Origin: Prevotella sp.
Lineage (GTDB): Bacteria > Bacteroidota > Bacteroidia > Bacteroidales > Bacteroidaceae
DNA: 47,454 nucleotides
Assembly: GCA_017460515.1 (NCBI GenBank)
Contig: JAFUAY010000045.1
Location: 1 to 47,454, forward strand
Reading direction: 5' to 3'
Below the pieces are notes generated by a model. The model had not been told where the DNA came from, ran no database searches, and was given only the letters and a program-made list of their open reading frames with translations. A program made the position numbers and the translations under genes. How positions within the stretch are numbered: position 1 is the stretch's first letter; each line of letters starts with the position of its first letter. Below are positions 11,301-18,815 of the stretch, in pieces.

Positions 11301-12142
11301 TCGAAGGTAACGGTAAACGTGCCGAATCCCTCACGATTGCCAGTGTTATTGGTAATGGTCAGTTCATTAGTGCTACCCGTCCAGTGATTCTCCTCCATAG
11401 ATCCCTCGCTGGCTTCACCATAGATATTGTAATTATTTATGTTGCTGAACTGGATGTCAACAATATCCATATCAGAGAGGAAGGTCATTGAGTTACCGCT
11501 ATAGAAATAGATGGAACCATACCTACTATAAGGCCGATTATTATCCGCATTCAGATTCTTAAATACCAACTTCACATTATTAAAATACAAAGTATCAGTT
11601 TCGGTGAGGTATTTCGTTGTTCCCGAATATGGTATGGTGTACTCCTCAACAATATACATATTGTGGGCCTGTACGCTTTCTATCACTTCGCTCAGCGCAT
11701 CGATAGCTGCAAAGATAGCCGTAGCGTCTTCACTCTCCAGCAGGGCTGAAGCCTCTTCAATAGCAGCTGTCAGCAGTTGCTTACCCTTCTCAGTAACCAT
11801 GCTGTTCTGCTTCAGAATGTTGGCAGACTGTATAGCCTGACTTAGCGCTGTTGCTGCTTTCTGAGCATCCATACCCCAATAGAAGAGTTTGAAGTTCTTC
11901 CAGTAGGCAGTATAACCATCGTCAGTTGAAGATTTCTTCACGCCCAGGCGAACCTTAGCGCTATCATTGGATACATAGAGATATACTGAATTGTTGTACA
12001 AGTTGTTCATGAATGCAACGTAGGCACCATTTGATCCTGAAGGATAGTAGAGGCATTCTTCGTAGCAGTATTCGTTGTAATCAAACCAATATCCCAAGTC
12101 GCTCCACTGTCTGCGCATTTTCATCTGTAATACGCTCTTCAT
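8378..12142 (-). CDS. BspA-like leucine-rich surface protein, 3' part of a frameshifted gene
   Basis: This 1,254-codon frame is the downstream part of a longer gene. Its nominal ATG at 12142 is not convincing: residues 1-17 are an out-of-frame reading of sequence that fits the upstream frame, and sensible protein starts at about GYWFDYNEY. It completes a jelly-roll carbohydrate-binding-like domain (to about residue 110), then has helical linkers (about 110-450), then a BspA-type LRR_5 region (about 455-745) with repeated AFYGC / AFYNC / AFRNC motifs and SIKLPAGL-like strands. A beta-rich C-terminal region follows and the protein ends GIYVKKGQKAVVK, the short basic tail seen on many secreted Prevotella proteins. 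Such LRR proteins mediate binding to host or bacterial surfaces. It lies 53 bases upstream of the 2,386-residue gene. Confidence 0.8.
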   Translation of the reverse strand: MKSVLQMKMRRQWSDLGYWFDYNEYCYEECLYYPSGSNGAYVAFMNNLYNNSVYLYVSNDSAKVRLGVKKSSTDDGYTAYWKNFKLFYWGMDAQKAATALSQAIQSANILKQNSMVTEKGKQLLTAAIEEASALLESEDATAIFAAIDALSEVIESVQAHNMYIVEEYTIPYSGTTKYLTETDTLYFNNVKLVFKNLNADNNRPYSRYGSIYFYSGNSMTFLSDMDIVDIQFSNINNYNIYGEASEGSMEENHWTGSTNELTITNNTGNREGFGTFTVTFDNPTDEQLVERLTEQVTLAEAAIAALTHENVYGKAELTQKVTEAKALAQAETKDIPQIKAYVKALKADRTTLQALDAAYTAIENALTELASAGQDNQYCDPAKQEAATTFIAATQTAIAQGAYKTEDIAGVQEQINWHIAQLQMVYLTIELADAGTLGDEVLMRVTNFTDVQGLRLSGKVDDTDMERIKGQMTNLQEIDLSGIDLKKMPYQQFYNRTMLTSIKLPAGLEEIGGYAFYGCANLSSFELPATLKTIGEYAFYNCSKFTELNVPEGVTSIGSYAFQCSTGYSYVYDENGNYKYDENGDRIRIYYGSNLKKVTLPSTLTNLGTCAFRNCISLEQVNIPAGLTYINNEVFEGCSALKSITIPATIKQINYEAFYGSGLATVELPEGLNVINSSAFGDCDSLKAITLPSSVNNITNPFSGCDNLESIIVKAIAPPYANDNSIMGGMEQRCTLYVPELSLAAYKQTDRWSAFAPNIFGLNIMPENIIITDEYRLLWPDTVSFDYKPNVELTKMDRGDNYWGDSRYRYAAVTVTGNATLSAKEFSMYFDYYYKRDYNSSTNSRFATLINNGKIRTDNNILKLHLRADEWNFIALPFDVKVSDIVNVNNTQFVIRGYDVVKRANAQMDETWYDMKGDDILEAGKGYIWQAAHTTYTNDDGWQNDNYDVEFDVQALQTVNKNNMFRNGTVEIELEENLSEFPQNRSWNFIGNPFPCYFDTRAMDITAPFTVWRDGYNYQAYSPVDDSYILAPGEAFFIQRPLDQASITFLREGRQMNPQVRDITYFAGTRQSDMTAKRSVFNLTIDGQEQNDQTRFVINENAALTYEMDKDASKFMDGAVKSIQLYTVEEGLRYAINERPFAKGEVALGMKVMKDGNYTIKLDTKADAEVYLVDLLTGETTLMGDAGYTFQAKAGTLDNRFVIRLSGIDLTGISTVGNAQQQDENYYDLQGRCVEKNQLKNGIYVKKGQKAVVK

Positions 12143-13196
12143 AGATGCTCTTCAGCGGAGTAACACTACCGTTGGCATAGAGGTAAACAGGCACGTCGCG
12201 CTTGTTCTCCTTGAAATATCTGTAATCATCCTGCTCCTGGAAACCCTGAACCTGAACTTCATACAGACCTGCCTTTGGAACTGTGATTTCCTGATAAAAA
12301 TCATAGTTGTAGTCACCAGAGTAAGCTACGCTATTGCTTGTATAAAGATAACTGCTGCCTTTCCATCCGCTATTGTCATTACGGAAGTCGGGATTGGTAA
12401 TGAGTGCTGTCATGATGTAATCACGCGATGTGAAAGTGCCTGCGAGCACTTCTTCCGTGATGTCCTCATAGCTGTTCATTCCGTCGTACCAGTAGTAGTG
12501 GGTGCCAGTCACACCGTTGATATCGGTGGTCTGGTTGCCATTACCATCGTTGAAGATGAGGTTCAGACTGGCTTCATAAGTGGTTGAAATGGCCATATAC
12601 CAGAAGTTGATGCCATTCACCTCTCTCTGTTCCGTCATCTTGACACCAGGCCATTCGGCAATCTCACGGGCACCCCATGTATATAAATAAGGTGGAATGA
12701 GACAGTTGATGTAGACCTTAACGGTGTCGGAATAAGTGATGGTAGGATCTGTGGGTTCAGTGGCGCCATTGTTTGCACTCATGTTCCCGTTCAGAGCTAC
12801 CAGATAGCCGTTGGTCATCTCAGGAGTAGTGCCCTTGTAGTTGACCAGCTGTCCGTAGGCAATCACTTCGTCGCCTTTCTGGATCATGCTCTCGTCAGAA
12901 AACTTCTCACCATTGAATGACTTCACGCGATAGAGAATGAGGGTGTATTCCTTAGTTTCCCCCGTTTCCCTATTTGTCGCATACTCGGTAAGAGTGACAT
13001 TTGCATCGCCGTAGGATGTGCTGATGGAGACGTCAGAGACCGTTCCTCTGACATAATAGCCTTCGGTAGTAGCCTGTTCGCCAACACTCTGGCAAACTTC
13101 AACAGCTCGGCTTACGGTAAGTGACTTCTCATAGATCTCTCTATAAGTCATACTTCCCTCTTCGGAACCACCCATCACAGCGGTAATTCCCTGCAC
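12081..13196 (-). CDS. BspA-like surface protein, 5' part of the frameshifted gene (CBM26-like region)
   Basis: This 371-codon frame opens at a GTG that is probably not the real start; an ATG with a good signal peptide lies 62 bases upstream in another frame. An N-terminal region (about residues 20-125) looks like the OB-fold-like domain of many Prevotella exported proteins (GYYVRGTVSDV, GDEVIAYGQL). Residues about 145-235 resemble a CBM26-type starch-binding module, with aromatic spacing such as YLYTWG, EWPGVKM and YYWYDG. From about residue 270 a jelly-roll begins (NPDFRNDNSGW, GLYEVQVQGFQE), and the frame is lost inside that domain at VERLG. Continuation is found at once in the +1 frame. 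Starch or glycan binding is inferred from fold resemblance only. Confidence 0.7.
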   Translation of the reverse strand: MQGITAVMGGSEEGSMTYREIYEKSLTVSRAVEVCQSVGEQATTEGYYVRGTVSDVSISTSYGDANVTLTEYATNRETGETKEYTLILYRVKSFNGEKFSDESMIQKGDEVIAYGQLVNYKGTTPEMTNGYLVALNGNMSANNGATEPTDPTITYSDTVKVYINCLIPPYLYTWGAREIAEWPGVKMTEQREVNGINFWYMAISTTYEASLNLIFNDGNGNQTTDINGVTGTHYYWYDGMNSYEDITEEVLAGTFTSRDYIMTALITNPDFRNDNSGWKGSSYLYTSNSVAYSGDYNYDFYQEITVPKAGLYEVQVQGFQEQDDYRYFKENKRDVPVYLYANGSVTPLKSIYEERITDENAQTVERLGILV

Positions 13197-13258
13197 CCGG
13201 CTACAACAATCGCTGAAGCCAACAGGAGCATTGTCACAACTAGATACTTCTTGTTCAT
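13175..13258 (-). pseudogene. Detached signal-peptide segment of the BspA-like gene
   Basis: The ATG at 13258 opens a 27-codon frame starting MNKKYLVVTMLLLASAI and running into VVAGC, a typical export signal with a possible lipobox, then stops at 13175. The rest of the protein continues in a frame offset by two bases from about 13197. One base lost in the GC-rich CCGGGTGCAGGG stretch would explain it. An upstream promoter and the lack of any other signal-bearing start make this the likely true N-terminus. Alternatively this is a real early truncation. Confidence 0.6.
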
Positions 13259-13380
13259 AGCTAATGATTTTAAATAGTTAATATAATTTAAGTTAATTCT
13301 TAGACCTTCTCAGCCCGAAATAAAATGTTTCCTCGTTGGGATAAATAGTTTGTTAATGGTTAAAAAGATATATACCGCGG

Positions 13381-13411
13381 CAAATTTACAAAAATTATCT
13401 AAAAGTTCCAA
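13381..13411 (-). promoter_or_regulatory. Promoter of the surface-protein operon
   Basis: On the minus strand a -7 box TAAATTTG (13388 to 13381) matches the Bacteroidetes TAnnTTTG pattern, with TTGG 19 bases upstream as an approximate -33 box. Transcription would begin near 13374, giving a leader of about 115 bases before the ATG at 13258. The 13259-13608 spacer otherwise holds only the preceding operon's terminator and AT-rich sequence. Confidence 0.5.
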
Positions 13412-13531
13412 GAGAAATCGGTATTTTTTTAGATACATCATAATTTTTGTTCTGTATTCCCGAATAATTGTAAAAAAGACACAAAAGGAAGTTTCGAGCT
13501 GAATAATGAGTTTTTTGAGGGGTTCGTAACT

Positions 13532-13570
13532 AAAAAACAATGCTGTTACCATGGGGTTGGTAGCAGCATT
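13532..13570 (-). terminator. Intrinsic terminator of the MacAB-TolC-like operon
   Basis: Read on the minus strand, AATGCTG..TACC pairs with GGTA..CAGCATT around an 8-base loop and is followed by GTTTTTT. It lies about 40 bases beyond the TolC stop and before the promoter of the next operon. Confidence 0.8.
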
Positions 13571-13608
13571 GAATAGCTAATTCTCTATGGGAGAAGTACT
13601 TCCGCTGT

Positions 13609-14979
13609 TCAGAACTTCAGTTCCTGTCCGCGGTAGAACTGGATGAGGGCAGTCTGGTAAAGATATTCGTAACGGGCCTGGGTGAGGTCGCTCTCAGTCT
13701 TGAGGTAGGTGTTCTTGGCCTCATTGAACTCAGTAATGGTGGCCTTGCCCTGTTCGTACTTGGCAGTCATGAGGCGGAAGGCAGCAGCGGAACTCTCGCG
13801 GGCCTGCTCACTACTGGTGAGCTTCTGCTGGGCAGCGGTGGTGTTATAGTAGGCCTGCTGAATCTCCTTGTAGAGTTGCTTCTTGGTGTTGTCGAGCGTG
13901 AGCTGCTGGTTCATGTAGTCGATACGGGCACTGCGCACGCTGTTGCGGGTCTGGAAACGACTGAAGATGGGCACGTTCAGGTTCAGTCCGATGTACTGGC
14001 TGAAGTTGTTCTTCAACTGGGTGTGGAAGGGATCGGCAGTGAAGCCTGAAGTCTTGTAATAGTTACTGCCCATGCCTGCGCTGAGCGAGAGGGTAGGATA
14101 GTAGTCGGCCTTGGCAATAGAGATGTTCTTGTCAGCCATTCGCAGACGAAGCAAGGCTGCCTCTACCTCTGGACGACTGCTCATAGCCTCCGCATAGATG
14201 GCATCGGGGGTAGGGATTGGAGAGTTGACAGCGAAGAGTGCAGACTGTGCTGACGCCTCACCTTCAGTTGCAATATTGGGTCGGACAATCGTGAAACCAT
14301 CCGGTGAGGGAAGCTCCAGGAGCTGACTGAGGGTGAGCAGCGACAGTTGGGTGTTGTTGTCAGCCTGCGTAGCGGTGAGTCGGCTTTGGGCGAGTGTGGC
14401 CTGTTGTTGTGCCAGTTGTGCCTCGCTGGCCTTGCCCACATTGAGGAGAGCCTGCACACGGACTTCCTGGGCAGAGTCGATGGCAATCTGACGATGAGCC
14501 ACATCGCTGATCTCCATATTGTAGAGAATCTGTACGTAGGCCTGTGCCACCTGCATACGGATATCGTTCTTCGCTTTCTCCAGGTCGGCAGTGACTGCCT
14601 TTAGGTTCAGCTGATTCAGGGCGACGTTGTTGGGAATACGGAAGCCCGTGAAAAGGGGCATGCTGGCACCCAGCGAGAACGAGGTAGAACTGGTGCTGCG
14701 GTTGGCATAGGTATTGTCGACTGTGAGTCCGCGTCCGAAGGAGAAGTTCTGATTTGCAGAGGCGCTGACATCAGGCAGTCGCTGGTTGCGTGCATTAGAG
14801 AGTTGTATCTGTTGTTGTTGCAGCTGGTTCTGGTTCTGCTGTATGCTGATGTTATGGCTCACAGCATGTTCGATGCACTGGGTGAGCGTCCAGGTCCCCT
14901 GTCCGTAGGCTGAAAGCGACAGGAACAGCAAGCCCAAAAGGACAGTCGTGGGACGGAAGGCAATGGAAAGGCTGCGCAT
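13609..14979 (-). CDS. TolC-family outer membrane efflux protein
   Basis: Outer membrane channel of a tripartite exporter. The frame is open from 15033, but I place the start at the ATG at 14979: it gives a clean signal peptide (MRSLSIAF to SAYGQG) and begins 13 bases after the adaptor stop, whereas the longer versions overlap it with non-signal residues. The mature protein (about 430 aa) has the two-fold TolC/OEP repeat: an N-terminal TLTQCIEHAV helix, Q-rich coiled coil, NVPIFSRFQTRNSV in the second half, and the closing ALIQFYRGQEL. It is last in a five-gene minus-strand operon with an ABC ATPase, two permeases and an HlyD adaptor, so it should carry their substrate through the outer membrane. 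The substrate is unknown. Confidence 0.9.
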   Translation of the reverse strand: MRSLSIAFRPTTVLLGLLFLSLSAYGQGTWTLTQCIEHAVSHNISIQQNQNQLQQQQIQLSNARNQRLPDVSASANQNFSFGRGLTVDNTYANRSTSSTSFSLGASMPLFTGFRIPNNVALNQLNLKAVTADLEKAKNDIRMQVAQAYVQILYNMEISDVAHRQIAIDSAQEVRVQALLNVGKASEAQLAQQQATLAQSRLTATQADNNTQLSLLTLSQLLELPSPDGFTIVRPNIATEGEASAQSALFAVNSPIPTPDAIYAEAMSSRPEVEAALLRLRMADKNISIAKADYYPTLSLSAGMGSNYYKTSGFTADPFHTQLKNNFSQYIGLNLNVPIFSRFQTRNSVRSARIDYMNQQLTLDNTKKQLYKEIQQAYYNTTAAQQKLTSSEQARESSAAAFRLMTAKYEQGKATITEFNEAKNTYLKTESDLTQARYEYLYQTALIQFYRGQELKF

Positions 14980-14992
14980 AGGTGAGAGGTGA

Positions 14993-16144
14993 TTAGTCGT
15001 TGTCATTGTCTTCAGTAATGATTTGCGGACCACGCACGCGGTCGCCTGACTGCAGGCCTTTCTTAATCTCGATGTTCACACCATCGCTGAGGCCAGTCTC
15101 GACATAACGGCGCTCGTAGGTTTTCTTGTCGACGGAATCGACAAGCACGTTGACGAAAGTGCTGTCGCCCACGAACTCGATGGCACTCTCAGGCACGCTG
15201 ACCACCTGCTTGGCTTCAGCCAGGATGATCTCTGCATTGGCAGAATAGCCTGAGCGGATGGAGGCGGGCTTGGCAGCGCGGGTAGAGTCGCCACTGTTCT
15301 TGAGCGTGTTCAGACGTACAGCAGCCTTAATCTCGAACTGGTTGGCGCCATTGTTCTGTGTGGCCTTGGGCGAGATATACTCCAGTGAGGCCTCGAAGTT
15401 CACCCCTTGCAGGGCACCGATGGTGATTTTCAGGGGCACACCGATGCTGAGCTGTCCGACCTCGGTTTCATCGATATTACCTCGGAAAATAAGGTCATTC
15501 ATATTGGCAACGGTGGCAATGGTGGTACCATCATTGAACGTGTTGGAGTTGATGACGGAGTTGCCCACCTTGACAGGCACGTCGAGGATGACACCGCTGA
15601 TGGTACTGCGGATGAGCGTTGAGGAGGCAGAGGCATTCGACTTGGAGACGCCATCGCGGACTACCTGAAGGGCATCGTTGGCAGCTGCATTCTCTTCGCG
15701 AGCCTGACTGAGTTGCTGGCGACTCTTCTCGAACTCCTCATCGCTGACCAACTTCTGCTGGTGAAGGTTCTCCATACGCTTATAGTCAGTCTCTACCTGA
15801 CGCAGGTTGATATCAGACAGGCGCACGCGACTCTCTGCTGACGACAGCTGATTCATATCGGGAATCACTTTCACACGGGCGATGACCTCACCCGCCTGAA
15901 CGGTCTGTCCAGGCTCCTTCATCAGCTCGGCAATGATGCCTGAAATCTGTGGTTTGACGCTCACCTCATTACGCGGTTCGATGGTACCGGTGATGATAGT
16001 GGTCTTCTGGATGTCCTTCACCTCGGAGGTCAGTTCGGAATAGACGATCTCCTTGGGTTGGCTCTTCTGCCAAAGGAACACGAAGGTTCCGATGAAGATG
16101 AGCGCGATGATCGCTGCAATGATCAGTTTCGAATAACGTTTCAT
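14993..16144 (-). CDS. HlyD/MacA-family periplasmic adaptor
   Basis: Membrane-fusion protein linking the inner-membrane ABC transporter to TolC. One N-terminal membrane segment (residues about 8-24, IIAAIIALIFIGTFVFLW) is followed by a first lipoyl half (about 48-90, GTIEPRNEVSVKPQISG), a coiled-coil hairpin (about 95-165), the second lipoyl half (GVILDVPVKVGNSV) and beta-barrel and membrane-proximal domains. At 383 aa it matches MacA-type adaptors. It overlaps the longest reading of the TolC gene and is separated from the upstream permease by 89 bases carrying a hairpin repeat. Promoter and partners are shared with the operon. Drug, peptide or lipid export are all possible. Confidence 0.9.
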   Translation of the reverse strand: MKRYSKLIIAAIIALIFIGTFVFLWQKSQPKEIVYSELTSEVKDIQKTTIITGTIEPRNEVSVKPQISGIIAELMKEPGQTVQAGEVIARVKVIPDMNQLSSAESRVRLSDINLRQVETDYKRMENLHQQKLVSDEEFEKSRQQLSQAREENAAANDALQVVRDGVSKSNASASSTLIRSTISGVILDVPVKVGNSVINSNTFNDGTTIATVANMNDLIFRGNIDETEVGQLSIGVPLKITIGALQGVNFEASLEYISPKATQNNGANQFEIKAAVRLNTLKNSGDSTRAAKPASIRSGYSANAEIILAEAKQVVSVPESAIEFVGDSTFVNVLVDSVDKKTYERRYVETGLSDGVNIEIKKGLQSGDRVRGPQIITEDNDND

Positions 16145-16180
16145 AATTTATTTCGTTTTGTTCTTGTTTCTTTATTTTTC

Positions 16181-16233
16181 GAACGACGGAATCGCTCGAC
16201 ACAATTATTGGAGCGACAGAATCGCTCGACACA
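16181..16233. repeat. Two 23-bp hairpin repeats between permease and adaptor genes
   Basis: Copies at 16181-16203 and 16211-16233 differ at two positions and are spaced 30 bases apart. On the minus (sense) strand each reads TGTGTCGAGCGATTC followed by a partner arm. GAGCGA and TCGCTC form a 6-bp stem with a 5-base loop in the copy nearest the permease stop, and the other copy has one G-T wobble. The pair begins directly after the permease TAG at 16234. They may stabilise upstream mRNA or set expression ratios within the operon. Confidence 0.75.
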
Positions 16234-17481
16234 CTATTCATCTCGCATCGCATCGACGGGCTTAATGCTCATGGCACGGGCTGCAGGGGCCAAGCCTGCC
16301 AGCACACCCATCGCGCTTACGAAGAGAGCAGCGATGATGGCTGTCCAGAACTGCACCTGGAAATGGGCCAGCAGGATGCCGTCCTCAGTATTGGCCAGTT
16401 CGAGCATCTGGAGGATGAGCACGGCAAAGAGGATACCACTCATGCCCGCCACGAGCGTCAGCACGATACTCTCAGAGATAATCTGCGAGAGGATCACGCG
16501 TGGCGTGGCTCCGATGGCTCGTCGGATACCTATCTCAGTGGTGCGCTCACGTACGGTGACCATCATAATGTTCGACACGCCGATAGCTCCTGCAAGGAGT
16601 GTTCCCAGTCCTACGAGCCAGATGAGGAAGTTGACCCCACGGAACAGGTTGTCGAGCAACTGGAACAGTACCTCGGTATTGAAGACCATGACGCCTTTCT
16701 CGTCGGTAGGGTCTACGTAGTGCGCGCGGGCTATAGTCTCCCGGATGCGGTCTGTAATCTTTGACATCACCACCCCTTTCCTGCCTGTCAGTGCAATGAT
16801 GTCAACCTGGTTACCACGATTATAGGCCTGCTGCATGAGCGTCAGGGGCAGGATGACCATTGTGCCAGCCTCGCCTCCGAAGGAGATGCCTTGCGACATG
16901 TTGTAGTCGACGCCCACAATCTGATAGTAGATATTGTCAATACGGATGCGCTTTCCGCAAGGGTCTCCGCCTCCGGGGAAGAGCTCCTTATAGGTTTTCT
17001 TCTGGATGACGCACACCTTTCGATTGTCGCGGATGTCTGCCTCGTCGATATAGCGCCCGTAGTACATCTTGGGCTCATTCACTCGCTGGTAGTCGGGTAG
17101 GGCACCATTGACTCCGATAGAAGCCTTGCGGTCACCATAGTAGGCAGTGCCTCCGTTCGAGAAGAGCAGTGGAGTGATGGCATCCAGTTCAGGCACACTA
17201 TGTCGCAGGCGGTCCACATCCTGATAGTCCATCTGCCATTGGCGCCCCTTGCGAAAACCCTTGTAGACCTTCGTTGTGGGCTGTGCCCATACCATAGCTG
17301 AGTTGGTGGCGAAGCCTGCGAAGTTCTTCTGCAACATCTCTTTCAGTCCGTTGCCACCCCCCATGAGTGCCACGAGCATGAATACCCCCCAGAACACGCC
17401 GAAGCCCGTCAGGAAACTCCTGGACTTGTTACGTGTCAGCGTGTCAAGTATTTCGCGATAGCTGTCTATGTCTATTCTCAT
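16234..17481 (-). CDS. MacB/FtsX-family ABC transporter permease (second)
   Basis: Inner-membrane permease, 415 aa. TM1 (about residues 20-42, SFLTGFGVFWGVFMLVALMG) is followed by a large periplasmic MacB_PCD domain and three C-terminal TM segments with the FtsX signature region (RERTTEIGIRRAIGATPRVIL), ending PVDAMRDE. MacB-type systems transmit ATPase motion through the periplasmic domain rather than forming a channel for cytoplasmic substrates. It follows the other permease by 14 bases, so the two probably form a heterodimer with the single ATPase encoded upstream. It ends with TAG, showing that TAG is an ordinary stop in this genome. Confidence 0.9.
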   Translation of the reverse strand: MRIDIDSYREILDTLTRNKSRSFLTGFGVFWGVFMLVALMGGGNGLKEMLQKNFAGFATNSAMVWAQPTTKVYKGFRKGRQWQMDYQDVDRLRHSVPELDAITPLLFSNGGTAYYGDRKASIGVNGALPDYQRVNEPKMYYGRYIDEADIRDNRKVCVIQKKTYKELFPGGGDPCGKRIRIDNIYYQIVGVDYNMSQGISFGGEAGTMVILPLTLMQQAYNRGNQVDIIALTGRKGVVMSKITDRIRETIARAHYVDPTDEKGVMVFNTEVLFQLLDNLFRGVNFLIWLVGLGTLLAGAIGVSNIMMVTVRERTTEIGIRRAIGATPRVILSQIISESIVLTLVAGMSGILFAVLILQMLELANTEDGILLAHFQVQFWTAIIAALFVSAMGVLAGLAPAARAMSIKPVDAMRDE

Positions 17482-17495
17482 AATCTCTTAGGGGA

Positions 17496-18782
17496 CTAAT
17501 CGGCTCTTAATGCCTCGATGGGAAGGATACGTGATGCTTTGAAGGCAGGAATGAGTCCTGCAATGGTGCCTGCGATGATCATGACGATGGTAGCCTCGAT
17601 ACAGACGTCGAGACCAACGGTCGGGTCTTCGAACATCCTGGCTTTGAACAGTCCTGTGTCGATGACCTTATGTCCCAGCGTGGCATCCATATACTCGTTG
17701 GCTGCTACGCCCAGCACCATTCCTATATAGCCAAAGAAGGTGGTGATGATGATACTCTCGACGATGATCAGTCTGAGAATGCTCCAGGGCTTGGCTCCGA
17801 TGGCTTTGCGGATGCCGAACTCATGGGTGCGCTCCTTGACAGTGATGAGCATGATGTTTGAGATTCCCACGATGCCACTCAGCAGGGTGAAGATTCCCAC
17901 GATCCACAGGGCAGTGCGGAGGATTGCCATTGCCTGCTCCATCTGCATCGACTGTGTGAAGCGGTTCCATATCCATACGGCATCCTCATCGTCCGGATGT
18001 GCCTGATGTTCTGCGTTCAGACGCTGGCGGTACTTCTTCTCAAAGAGCTGGTTGTCTGCTCCAGTGGTCAGTCCGTGGAAGGTGAACTCAATGCGTCCTG
18101 CATCGTCTGTCTTTGCACCATAGATACGCTTGATGGTGGAGTAGGGGGCAAAGGCATTGCCTCGTGCGTTCTCCTGTTCCTTATAGATGCCTACGACCTT
18201 GAAGGCAAACGAGCCTACGTTGATGTATTTGCCAATAAGCTGTTCCTGTTGGATGGGCTTCTGATGTCCCTCAGCAGTAACAGGCAGTGAGAGCAGTTCC
18301 TTGGCCTGCTTGTTGCTCAATACCAGTGTCTTACGACTGTCCTGGATGTCGATCTCGTTGATAAAGCGGCCATGCAGCATCTCCACCTTGTCAATCTTTG
18401 TGTGGTTGGGATAGACACCAGCGATCTGTCCGTTGAGGTATTGCTGTCCGAGGCTGATAATGCCAGATGTGAAGTACTGGGCACCCACCTCGTCGACATT
18501 CTCCTTGAACTCGTTAGCGGTAATCTTCATATCGCGTTCGTGCAGTCGTACGTCACGCCCCTCCTTCAGTCCCTGGTAAGGCTTCGAGGTCCATCCTCCG
18601 AAGACCACCATCGAACTGGTCAGGAAACGCTCGTTCTCCATCATCTGTGCATTGATGAGTCCGTTGCCAGCCCCTAGCAGCACAATGAGCATGAAGATGC
18701 CCCATGCTACTGCAAAGCCCGTGAGCGAGGTGCGCAGTTTGTTGCGACGCGCCGTCTGCCATATTTCATTCAGTAGTTCCAT
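17496..18782 (-). CDS. MacB/FtsX-family ABC transporter permease (first)
   Basis: Inner-membrane permease, 428 aa, with the same layout as its neighbour: TM1 at about 17-40 (LRTSLTGFAVAWGIFMLIVL), a periplasmic MacB_PCD domain, then three C-terminal TM helices around KERTHEFGIRKAIGAKPWSI and a final PIEALRAD. The shared RKAIGA / RRAIGA coupling motif contacts the ATPase. It lies 33 bases downstream of the ATPase gene and 14 bases upstream of the second permease. Sequence divergence between the two suggests a heterodimeric exporter rather than a recent duplication. Confidence 0.9.
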   Translation of the reverse strand: MELLNEIWQTARRNKLRTSLTGFAVAWGIFMLIVLLGAGNGLINAQMMENERFLTSSMVVFGGWTSKPYQGLKEGRDVRLHERDMKITANEFKENVDEVGAQYFTSGIISLGQQYLNGQIAGVYPNHTKIDKVEMLHGRFINEIDIQDSRKTLVLSNKQAKELLSLPVTAEGHQKPIQQEQLIGKYINVGSFAFKVVGIYKEQENARGNAFAPYSTIKRIYGAKTDDAGRIEFTFHGLTTGADNQLFEKKYRQRLNAEHQAHPDDEDAVWIWNRFTQSMQMEQAMAILRTALWIVGIFTLLSGIVGISNIMLITVKERTHEFGIRKAIGAKPWSILRLIIVESIIITTFFGYIGMVLGVAANEYMDATLGHKVIDTGLFKARMFEDPTVGLDVCIEATIVMIIAGTIAGLIPAFKASRILPIEALRAD

Positions 18783-18815
18783 TGTTGACTTCGAGTTTTC
18801 GTGAATCCTGACGAA

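Noticed and set aside
13310-13552. 80-codon minus-strand open frame
   Set aside because: It starts inside the TolC terminator and runs through the promoter of the next operon; AT-rich sequence with no protein-like features.
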